NCBI GenBank assembly: GCA_035650495.1
Contig: DASRHK010000012.1
Coordinates: forward strand, 1-13,752
Direction of reading: 5' to 3'
DNA: 13,752 bases
From: DASRHK01 sp035650495
GTDB taxonomy: Bacteria; Pseudomonadota; Gammaproteobacteria; Nevskiales; Nevskiaceae
The translations under genes were made by a program, and so were the position numbers. Below the pieces are notes generated by a model. It did no database searches, was not told the origin of the DNA, and saw only the letters and a program-made list of their open reading frames with translations. This document shows, one piece after another, positions 8,512-13,752 of this stretch; the stretch's first letter is position 1; each line of letters starts with the position of its first letter.

Positions 8512-9743
8512 GCAAGAAAAATGGTCACAAGGATCTGATCGTCGGTCTGGACATCGGCACGTCGAAGTGCGTCGCCATCGTCGGCAGTCACGCCGATGAC
8601 GGCAGCCTCGAGGTGATCGGCTTGGGCAGCGCGCCGTCGAAAGGCATGAAGAAGGGCGTCGTCGTGAACATCGAAGCGACGATGGGCTCGATCAAGCGCG
8701 CCGTCGAAGAGGCGGAGCTGATGGCGGGCTGCCGCATCCAGTCGGTCTACGTCGGCATCTCCGGATCGCACATCAAGAGCTTCAACTCGCAAGGCATCGT
8801 CGGCGTGCGCACGAAGGAAGTGACGCAGGCCGACGTCGATCGCGTCGTCGATGCCGCGCGCGCGATGGCGATCCCGGCCGACCAGAAAGTCCTGCACGTC
8901 GTCCCGCAGGAATTCGCGGTCGACGGACAGGAAGGCATCCACGAGCCGGTTGGGATGTCGGGCGTGCGTCTCGAAGCGAAGGTGCACATGGTCACCGGCT
9001 CGGTGACCGCCGCGCAGAACATCCAGAAGTGCATCGAGGGCTGCGGGCTCACGGTCGACAAGCTGATCCTGCAGCCGCTCGCCTCGGCTTATGCAGTGCT
9101 GCAGGCCGACGAGCGCGACCTCGGCATCTGCATGGTCGACATCGGCGGCGGGACCAGCGACATCGCTGCCTTCAAGGGCGGCGCGATCCGCCACACCGCG
9201 GTGATCCCGATCGCCGGCGATCAGGTCACCAACGACATCGCGGTTGCGTTCCGCACGCCGCCGCAGAGCGCGGAAGAGATCAAGTTGAAGTACGGCTGCG
9301 CCGCGCCGCAGCTGATCCGCCACGACGAGGACATCGAAGTGCCGAGCGTCGGCGAGCGGCCGCCGCGTCGCCTGTCGCGCCTCACGCTCGCCGAAGTGAT
9401 CAAGCCGCGCTACGAGGAATTGTTCCGGTTCATCCGGAAAGAGCTGCATCGCGCCGATTACTACGACGCGATCGCCGGCGGCATCGTGCTGACCGGCGGC
9501 AGCGCCAAGCTCGAAGGTGTCGCCGAGCTCGCGGAAGAGGTGTTCGAGCTGCCGGTGCGGATCGGCCTGCCGCAGAACGTGTCGGGTCTCACCGATGTCG
9601 CGCGCAATCCCATTTATTCAACTGCTGTCGGCCTGCTTCTCTACGGCCGCCGGCAGCAGCAGCAAGGTGCACAGGAGCCTCCGCCAGCCGGATTGCGGCA
9701 GCTGGGGGAACGGGTCAAGCAATGGTTCACGGGGCATTTCTGA
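8508..9743 (+). CDS. ftsA: Cell division protein FtsA (actin-like membrane anchor of FtsZ)
   Basis: Actin-family ATPase that ties FtsZ filaments to the inner membrane and recruits later divisome proteins. It has 411 residues (E. coli 420). Phosphate loop 1 is GLDIGTSK (13-20), phosphate loop 2 is DIGGGTSD (211-218), and the adenosine motif is AGGIVLTGGSA (323-333). A SHS2-type 1C domain fits about 84-160. A Gln/Pro-rich linker (RRQQQQGAQEPPP, 381-393) precedes the C-terminal amphipathic helix GERVKQWFTGHF (400-411), the membrane-targeting sequence. ATG 8508 overlaps the ftsQ stop and has AGGGCGGGA just upstream. ftsZ follows after a 92-base leader, so the two partners are probably co-transcribed but not overlapped. 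Confidence 0.98.
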   Translation: MSKKNGHKDLIVGLDIGTSKCVAIVGSHADDGSLEVIGLGSAPSKGMKKGVVVNIEATMGSIKRAVEEAELMAGCRIQSVYVGISGSHIKSFNSQGIVGVRTKEVTQADVDRVVDAARAMAIPADQKVLHVVPQEFAVDGQEGIHEPVGMSGVRLEAKVHMVTGSVTAAQNIQKCIEGCGLTVDKLILQPLASAYAVLQADERDLGICMVDIGGGTSDIAAFKGGAIRHTAVIPIAGDQVTNDIAVAFRTPPQSAEEIKLKYGCAAPQLIRHDEDIEVPSVGERPPRRLSRLTLAEVIKPRYEELFRFIRKELHRADYYDAIAGGIVLTGGSAKLEGVAELAEEVFELPVRIGLPQNVSGLTDVARNPIYSTAVGLLLYGRRQQQQGAQEPPPAGLRQLGERVKQWFTGHF

Positions 9744-9835
9744 ACATGAGCAACAGGACGAACAGCGGTGGCGGATTCAACAAGGGTTCCCGAGATGCGC
9801 GGGGTTCGGGTCGCAATTTCTCTCAGGAGACATTC
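9744..9835 (+). promoter_or_regulatory. ftsA-ftsZ leader with strong ftsZ ribosome binding site
   Basis: These 92 bases separate ftsA and ftsZ. AGGAGA (9825-9830) lies 5 bases before ATG 9836 and sets the ftsZ start. The leader is open in the ftsZ frame back to an ATG at 9746, just 2 bases after the ftsA stop, which would add 30 Gly/Ser/Arg/Asn-rich residues. Only about two thirds of those codons end in G or C, and there is no good binding site at 9746, so I read this as untranslated leader. I see no convincing -35/-10 pair in it. Confidence 0.6.
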
Positions 9836-11020
9836 ATGAAGGAGAAGGACGAAGTGTTCGAGTTGACCGATGGGCAAACGAATCGCGCCGTCATCAAGGT
9901 GATCGGCGTCGGCGGCGGTGGCTGCAACACCGTGAACCAGATGGTGCGCGCAGGCATCCAGGAAGTGGAGTTCATCTGCGCCAACACCGACAAGCAGCAT
10001 CTCGAGCGCTGTGTGGCCTCGACGGTGCTGCAGCTCGGTCCCGGCATCACGCGCGGACTGGGCGCCGGATCGAATCCGGATATGGGCCGTCAGGCGGCGC
10101 TGGAAGACAAGGACCGCATCCGCGAATTGATCGAAGGCACCGACATGCTCTTCGTCACCGCCGGCATGGGTGGCGGCACGGGCACGGGCGCGGCGCCGGT
10201 GATCGCGGAGATCGCGAAGCAGATGGGCGTGCTGACGGTCGCGGTCGTCACCAAGCCGTTCCTGTTCGAGCAGAAGAAGCGCATGTCGCAGGCCGTGCGC
10301 GGCATCGAGGAGCTCGAGAAGAACGTCGACTCGCTGATCCTCATCCCGAACGAGAAGCTGACGATGGTGCTGGGTGAGGACGCGTCGCTCGAGGATTGCT
10401 TCAAGGCCGCGAACGACGTGCTGCAGAACGCGGTGCAGGGCATCTCCGATCTGATCACCTGCCCGGGCCTGGTCAACGTCGACTTCGCTGACGTGCGGAC
10501 GGTCATGCTCAATCGCGGCAAGGCGATGATGGGTCTCGGCACCGGCAAGGGCGAGAATCGCGCGATGGACGCGGTCGAGGCGGCGCTGTCGTCGCCGCTG
10601 ATCGAGGACATCGAGCTCGCCAACGCGCGCGGCGTGCTGATCAACATCGCCTGCGATCGCTCGCTGAAGATGAAGGAAGTGCAGAAGATCAACCAGCGCG
10701 TGATGCAGATCGCGTCGGAAGACGTCGACGTCAAGTACGGCACGTCGCTCGACTTGTCGCTCGACGGCGAGCTGCGCGTGACGGTGGTCGCCACCGGCCT
10801 CGGCTCGAAGCAGCAGGAGCAGCCGAAGGTCGTTCCGATGCCGATGAAGGCGACGGGCACGCACGACATGCATCCGGGCACGCGCAATCCGGGCAACGCC
10901 GATCGGCCCACGTTCCAGCACCAGCGCGGACCGGCGACGGCACCGTCGACCGGCGCGCCGGACTGGGGCAACAACGAGCTGATCGACATCCCGACGTTCC
11001 TGCGCAACCAGGCGGACTGA
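9836..11020 (+). CDS. ftsZ: Cell division protein FtsZ (tubulin-like GTPase)
   Basis: GTP-dependent polymer that forms the cytokinetic ring at midcell. It has 394 residues (E. coli 383). Motifs: IKVIGVGGGGCNTVNQMV (20-37), the tubulin signature GGGTGTG (112-118), and the T7 loop NVDFADVRTVM (214-224), whose acidic residues complete GTP hydrolysis across the subunit interface. A variable linker of about 55 residues, rich in Pro, Thr, Gly and Asn, follows the core at about 325. The C-terminal peptide IDIPTFLRNQAD (383-394) matches the segment that binds FtsA and ZipA. ATG 9836 is supported by AGGAGA 5 bases upstream and by the normal N-terminal length. An upstream ATG at 9746 is rejected on codon composition. 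A REP-like repeat follows the stop. Confidence 0.98.
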   Translation: MKEKDEVFELTDGQTNRAVIKVIGVGGGGCNTVNQMVRAGIQEVEFICANTDKQHLERCVASTVLQLGPGITRGLGAGSNPDMGRQAALEDKDRIRELIEGTDMLFVTAGMGGGTGTGAAPVIAEIAKQMGVLTVAVVTKPFLFEQKKRMSQAVRGIEELEKNVDSLILIPNEKLTMVLGEDASLEDCFKAANDVLQNAVQGISDLITCPGLVNVDFADVRTVMLNRGKAMMGLGTGKGENRAMDAVEAALSSPLIEDIELANARGVLINIACDRSLKMKEVQKINQRVMQIASEDVDVKYGTSLDLSLDGELRVTVVATGLGSKQQEQPKVVPMPMKATGTHDMHPGTRNPGNADRPTFQHQRGPATAPSTGAPDWGNNELIDIPTFLRNQAD

Positions 11021-11036
11021 TGAGCCACCACGGAAG

Positions 11037-11100
11037 CCCTCTCCCCCGGCCCCTCTCCCGCGAGCGGGAGAGGGGAGCTGGAGATCACGGGAGAGGGGAG
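11037..11100. repeat. REP-like palindromic intergenic repeat after ftsZ
   Basis: A purine/pyrimidine-skewed palindromic element. The core is CCCCTCTCCCGC (11050-11061) pairing perfectly with GCGGGAGAGGGG (11064-11075). A second pair, CCCTCTCCC (11037-11045) with GGGAGAGGG (11089-11097), nests around it. CGGGAGAGGGGAG occurs twice (11065-11077 and 11088-11100). Intergenic repeats of the CCCTCTCCC type are common in GC-rich Proteobacteria. It could stop or attenuate transcription, or protect the 3' end of ftsZ mRNA, but no T-run follows, so it is not a standard intrinsic terminator. Confidence 0.75.
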
Positions 11101-11104
11101 CCGG

Positions 11105-11124
11105 AAGTGCTAGAATTCGCACTT
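11105..11124 (+). promoter_or_regulatory. Candidate lpxC promoter: extended -10 inside an inverted repeat
   Basis: TGCTAGAAT (11108-11116) is an extended -10 element, with TG one base before TAGAAT (5 of 6 matches to TATAAT). No -35 hexamer is visible at the usual spacing, where the REP-like repeat sits. Transcription would begin near 11123, leaving a leader of about 65 bases before lpxC. The -10 is framed by AAGTGC (11105-11110) and GCACTT (11119-11124), a dyad that could be an operator. The leader also holds a GC-rich stem (CCGGC 11129-11133 with GCCGG 11149-11153). Confidence 0.55.
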
Positions 11125-11187
11125 GATTCCGGCACCGGGGGGACCGTGGCCGGCCTCACTTAAGCCGAGTCGAACGAAGCTCACGGA

Positions 11188-12105
11188 ATGCTGCGTCAAC
11201 GCACACTGAAGAACCCGGTCCGCGCAAGCGGCATTGGCCTGCATTCGGGCCAGCGGGTGTTCATGTCGCTGTTACCGGCGGGCCCGGACACGGGCATCGT
11301 CTTCCGCCGCATCGACCTGACGCCGCCGGTCGAGATTCCGGCGCAAGCAGACTTGGTTCGCGAAACGACGCTGTGCAGCACGCTGGTGACCGACGCCAAG
11401 GTCAAGGTCGCGACGATCGAGCATCTGATGTCGGCGCTGTGCGGTCTCGGCATCGACAACTGCGTGGTCGAGCTGTCCGCGCCCGAAGTGCCGATCATGG
11501 ACGGCAGCGCGAGCCCGTTCGTGTTCCTGATCCAGTCGGCGGGGATCCACGAGCTGTCGGCGCCGAAGAAGTTCTTGCGGATCCGCCAGCCGGTACAGGT
11601 GCAGGACGGCGACAAGTTCGCGCGCTTCGAGCCGTACGAAGGCTTCCGGCTGGCGTTCGGCATCGAGTTCAAGCATCCGGTGTTCAAGACCAGCCGCCAG
11701 AACGCGACGATCGACTTCTCGACCACGAGCTACGTGAAGGAAGTCGCGCGTGCGCGCACGTTCGGGTTCATGAACGAGGTCGAGTACCTCCGCTCGCGCA
11801 ATCTGACGCTCGGCGGCAGCCTCGACAACGCGATCGTGATGGACGAGTACCGCGTGCTCAACGCCGACGGCCTGCGCTACGACGACGAGTTCGTGCGCCA
11901 CAAGATCCTCGACGCGGTCGGCGACCTGTATCTCGCCGGCCATCCGATCATCGGCGCCTACACCGCGTACAAGTCAGGTCATCACCTGAACAACGTGCTG
12001 GTGCGGGCGCTGCTCGCGGACAAGGCGGCGTGGGAGATCGTGACCTTCCAGCGGGTGCAGGACGTGCCGGCGGCCTACGTCAAAGGCGCCGTGGTAGCGG
12101 CCTGA
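11188..12105 (+). CDS. lpxC: UDP-3-O-acyl-N-acetylglucosamine deacetylase
   Basis: Zinc hydrolase that performs the committed step of lipid A synthesis. It has 305 residues, the same as E. coli, and the numbering aligns: His79 in TIEHLMSALCGLGIDN, His238 and Asp242 in FVRHKILDAVGD are the zinc ligands, Glu78 is the general base, and His265 in YKSGHHLNN is the second catalytic residue. VPIMDGSASPFV (101-112) and RARTFGF are also family signatures. ATG 11188 is the first start after an in-frame TAA at 11161-11163; its ribosome binding site is weak. A candidate extended -10 promoter lies about 70 bases upstream, so lpxC can probably be transcribed apart from ftsZ. The last 26 bases overlap the convergent dciA gene, and no terminator hairpin is visible there. 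Confidence 0.98.
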   Translation: MLRQRTLKNPVRASGIGLHSGQRVFMSLLPAGPDTGIVFRRIDLTPPVEIPAQADLVRETTLCSTLVTDAKVKVATIEHLMSALCGLGIDNCVVELSAPEVPIMDGSASPFVFLIQSAGIHELSAPKKFLRIRQPVQVQDGDKFARFEPYEGFRLAFGIEFKHPVFKTSRQNATIDFSTTSYVKEVARARTFGFMNEVEYLRSRNLTLGGSLDNAIVMDEYRVLNADGLRYDDEFVRHKILDAVGDLYLAGHPIIGAYTAYKSGHHLNNVLVRALLADKAAWEIVTFQRVQDVPAAYVKGAVVAA

Positions 12106-12436
12106 CTTTCAGCTCGATGCGCTGGAGCGGCAATCCAAGCTTCTGGCTCAGCGCTTTGAGGACTTCGTCGTGCCGGTGGCGGAACGCAGTCGCGGCCGCG
12201 GCCTGATCGGCATGGATCACGAGCGTCGTGCCGCGAAGATTGGCGACGCGCAGGGCATTCGCCCAAGGTTGTTGCAGATACGCACGCAGCTCGCGCTGGA
12301 TATCCCCGAGACGGGACGCGCGCGCGAGCAGCCCTTGCAGCTGTTGCGGTTGACCAAGAACCTCGCCTAACGAGCGAGCATCCAGGGAACGGGCGCCGGA
12401 GTTGGGCGACCCGGGAGCAGTTGGGAGCTTCGGCAT
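12080..12436 (-). CDS. dciA: DUF721 protein, probable replicative helicase operator DciA
   Basis: A 118-residue minus-strand protein. The conserved part runs from about residue 35 to 113: a helical segment LLARASRLGDIQRELRAYL, the VANLRGTTLVIHADQ strand pair, AAAATAFRHRHDEVLKAL, and the closing GLPLQRIELKVRP. This is the DUF721 pattern. DUF721 proteins of the DciA type interact with DnaB and promote its loading in bacteria lacking DnaC or DnaI, and the lpxC-secA interval is a common gammaproteobacterial location. The first 25 residues are Pro/Ser/Gly-rich and look disordered. ATG (12434-12436 read in reverse) is the first clear start, with no ribosome binding site. It is 3 bases from the divergent M23 start, and the 3' end overlaps lpxC by 26 bases. 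Family is confident; function comes from the family. Confidence 0.85.
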   Translation of the reverse strand: MPKLPTAPGSPNSGARSLDARSLGEVLGQPQQLQGLLARASRLGDIQRELRAYLQQPWANALRVANLRGTTLVIHADQAAAATAFRHRHDEVLKALSQKLGLPLQRIELKVRPLPRRL

Positions 12437-12439
12437 CGC

Positions 12440-13363
12440 ATGGACATTATCATTGTCGGCACGCGGCGCAATCGCACCTGGCGCCTGCATCTGGGCACCA
12501 ACGCGGTGGCGCTCGCCATCGGTGCATCGACCTTGCTCGCAGCTGCGCTGGTCACCACGGGCTATCACCTGCAGCCGCGTCCACAGGAGCTGCCGCAAGG
12601 CCTGCTGAGCGCATGGGCGGACGAGATCCGCGATCAGCATCAGCATCTGAACGATCTGCGCACGCAGATGGGCACCAACAGCCAGGCGCTGTCGCGCCGG
12701 CTCGCTGAATTGCAGGCGCGCGTGATCCGTCTCGACGCGGCCGGCAGCCGGCTCACGCAGATGGCCGGCCTCGATCCGAAGGAATTCGACTTCACCACCG
12801 CGCCGCCGCAGGGCGGTCCCGAGGAGCCCGACGTCGCGGCGCCTTCGCTGAACGTCGAGCAGTCGCTCGCCGAGCTCGATGCGTTCGAAGCGACGCTGGG
12901 GGAGCGCGAGCGCCGGCTGCGCGTCGTCGAGGATCTGCTCATGGCCAATCGCCTCCAGCGCGAGGTGCATCCGTCGGGTTGGCCGATCGCCGATGGCTGG
13001 ATCTCCTCGCTGTTCGGCATGCGCAACGATCCGTTCACCGGCCGGCGCGCGTTCCACTCGGGCATCGACTTCGCCGGCACGCCGAAGTCGGGCGTGCAGG
13101 CCGTCGCCGGCGGCATCGTCACCGACGCCGGCGAGCGCTACGGCTACGGCCAGCTCGTCGAGATCAACCACGGCAACGGCTACGTCACGCGCTACGGCCA
13201 CAACGCGAAGATCCTGGTGAAGGCCGGCGACCAGGTGAAGAAGGGCGAGCGCATCGCGCTGATGGGCGACACCGGACGCGCCACCGGCCCGCACGTCCAC
13301 TTCGAAGTCCTGCTCAACGGCGTGGTGGTCGACCCGCAGCGTTACATCGAAGCCGCACGATAG
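12440..13363 (+). CDS. M23 (LytM-type) metallopeptidase, membrane-anchored, probable murein endopeptidase
   Basis: A 307-residue protein with a short N-terminus, one hydrophobic segment (about 21-40) likely acting as signal anchor, then a helical, probably coiled-coil periplasmic region (about 55-110 and 138-178) and a C-terminal M23 domain (about 180-303). The zinc site looks intact: HSGIDFAG gives His206 and Asp210, and HVHFEV gives His287, with His254 (RYGHN) and His285 as catalytic histidines. It should therefore be active, unlike the degenerate LytM activators EnvC and NlpD. The family cleaves peptide crosslinks in peptidoglycan; substrate and partners are not shown here. ATG 12440 is 3 bases from the divergent dciA start, with only a distant GGGAG (12423-12427) as binding site. 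It occupies the position between lpxC and secA where E. coli has secM. Confidence 0.9.
   Translation: MDIIIVGTRRNRTWRLHLGTNAVALAIGASTLLAAALVTTGYHLQPRPQELPQGLLSAWADEIRDQHQHLNDLRTQMGTNSQALSRRLAELQARVIRLDAAGSRLTQMAGLDPKEFDFTTAPPQGGPEEPDVAAPSLNVEQSLAELDAFEATLGERERRLRVVEDLLMANRLQREVHPSGWPIADGWISSLFGMRNDPFTGRRAFHSGIDFAGTPKSGVQAVAGGIVTDAGERYGYGQLVEINHGNGYVTRYGHNAKILVKAGDQVKKGERIALMGDTGRATGPHVHFEVLLNGVVVDPQRYIEAAR
12446..12451 (-). promoter_or_regulatory. Candidate dciA -10 box inside the M23 gene
   Basis: On the minus strand these bases read GATAAT, 5 of 6 matches to the sigma-70 -10 consensus. No -35 hexamer is convincing at 16-18 bases. Transcription from it would begin near 12438-12440, only 2-4 bases before the dciA ATG, giving a nearly leaderless mRNA, which would agree with the missing ribosome binding site. 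A single hexamer match is weak evidence. Confidence 0.3.
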
Positions 13364-13399
13364 AGCTTGAAACCGTCGGGGCCGCCCCGACTCAAAGGC

Positions 13400-13405
13400 T
13401 ATAAT
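13400..13405 (+). promoter_or_regulatory. Candidate secA promoter, perfect -10 TATAAT
   Basis: TATAAT (13400-13405) matches the sigma-70 -10 consensus fully and lies in the 81-base gap after the M23 gene. GGC precedes it where an extended -10 would have TGN. No -35 hexamer is seen at 16-18 bases; TTGAAA at 13367-13372 is 27 bases away, too far. Transcription would start near 13411-13413, 32-34 bases before the secA ATG. Confidence 0.6.
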
Positions 13406-13414
13406 TCCCGCCTT

Positions 13415-13434
13415 TCGCGCGCCCTGACGCGCGA
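13415..13434 (+). promoter_or_regulatory. GC hairpin in the secA leader
   Basis: TCGCGCG (13415-13421) pairs perfectly with CGCGCGA (13428-13434) around the 6-base loop CCCTGA. The stem would sit almost at the 5' end of the mRNA made from the TATAAT promoter and ends 10 bases before the secA ATG, in a leader with no recognisable ribosome binding site. There is no T-run, so it is not an intrinsic terminator. It could affect mRNA stability or secA translation. Confidence 0.45.
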
Positions 13435-13444
13435 CCAATAACCT

Positions 13445-13752
13445 ATGGCGAACTTTTTCACCCGCATCTTCGGGAGCCGGAACCAGCGCATCATCAAGCG
13501 GCTACAGCCGCTGGTGAAGCAGGTTGCTGCGCTGGAAGAGAAGTACCAGCGCATGACCGACAGCGAGCTCGGCCTGCAGACCAAAGTCCTGCGCGAGCGC
13601 CTGGCCAAGGGCGAGACGCTCGATCAGGTCAAGGCGGATGCGTTCGCCGCGGTGCGCGAGGCGGGCAAGCGCTCGCTGAACATGCGCCACTTCGACGTCC
13701 AGCTGATCGGCGCGGCGATCCTGCACGAAGGCAAGATCTCCGAGATGAAGAC
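13445..13752 (+). CDS. secA: Protein translocase ATPase SecA, 5' part (3' end outside window)
   Basis: The first 102 codons of SecA, the motor that pushes preproteins through SecYEG. The N-terminus MANFFTRIFGSRNQRIIKRL matches the family start with its FGSRN segment. It is followed by a helical region with KYQRMTDSELGLQTKVLRER and then AFAAVREAGKRSLNMRHFDVQL, the well-conserved stretch before nucleotide-binding domain 1. The Walker A segment lies just beyond the window. The start is fixed by an in-frame TAA at 13439-13441, two codons upstream; no clear ribosome binding site precedes it. In E. coli, secM lies just upstream and controls secA through ribosome stalling; here that place is taken by the M23 gene, and no SecM-like stall peptide is seen. 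Confidence 0.96.
   Translation, partial: MANFFTRIFGSRNQRIIKRLQPLVKQVAALEEKYQRMTDSELGLQTKVLRERLAKGETLDQVKADAFAAVREAGKRSLNMRHFDVQLIGAAILHEGKISEMK

Noticed and set aside
9654..9665. CAG-repeat microsatellite in ftsA
   Set aside because: Only three CAG codons followed by CAA; it encodes a short Gln linker before the membrane-targeting helix, and nothing suggests phase variation.
11050..11075. Intrinsic terminator for ftsZ
   Set aside because: The stem is strong but is followed by GAGCTGGAGATC rather than a run of T, so it does not meet the rule for Rho-independent termination.
12350..12355. TTGACC as a -35 for the M23 gene
   Set aside because: No acceptable -10 is found 16-18 bases downstream; the nearest A/T-bearing hexamers are poor and wrongly spaced.
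13367..13372. TTGAAA as the secA -35 box
   Set aside because: It is 27 bases from TATAAT; the usual spacer is 16-18.

Overview
The window is a conserved chromosomal region: the downstream half of a division and cell wall (dcw) cluster plus the lpxC-secA block. It comes from a GC-rich gammaproteobacterium. The order mraY-murD-ftsW-murG-murC-murB-ddlB-ftsQ-ftsA-ftsZ-lpxC, followed by dciA (DUF721), an M23 peptidase and secA, is the usual gammaproteobacterial layout. Two features differ from E. coli: murB sits between murC and ddlB, and there is no secM before secA. The high GC content and protein character suggest a Xanthomonas/Nevskia/Steroidobacter-like lineage, but the genus cannot be fixed from this sequence.

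Layout. Positions 1-9743 hold a tightly packed plus-strand operon whose 5' part (mraY and everything before it) lies outside the window. Genes mostly join through 4-base start/stop overlaps (ATGA or GTGA), and GTG is the inferred start of ftsW, murG, murC, murB and ftsQ. The only real gap inside the mur/fts run is 121 bases between ftsW and murG. It contains a 42-codon open frame and two mutually exclusive inverted repeats that both bury the murG start codon. ftsZ follows ftsA after a 92-base leader with a strong ribosome binding site. A REP-like palindromic repeat lies after ftsZ, then an extended -10 promoter and lpxC. dciA is on the minus strand; its 3' end overlaps lpxC tail to tail, and its start codon is only 3 bases from the divergent start codon of the M23 peptidase gene. 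secA has its own -10 box and a short leader with a GC hairpin, and it runs off the window end. No stretch over 300 bases lacks a gene. No tRNA, rRNA, insertion sequence, CRISPR array or phage gene was seen.

Function. MraY and MurG make lipids I and II. MurB, MurC, MurD and Ddl supply the cytoplasmic UDP-MurNAc-peptide and D-Ala-D-Ala. FtsW polymerises lipid II at the septum. FtsQ, FtsA and FtsZ form the divisome scaffold and ring. LpxC commits carbon to lipid A, DciA assists replicative helicase loading, the M23 protein is a probable murein endopeptidase, and SecA drives protein export. The gene content is ordinary; the points worth a second look are the regulatory junctions, above all the one at murG.
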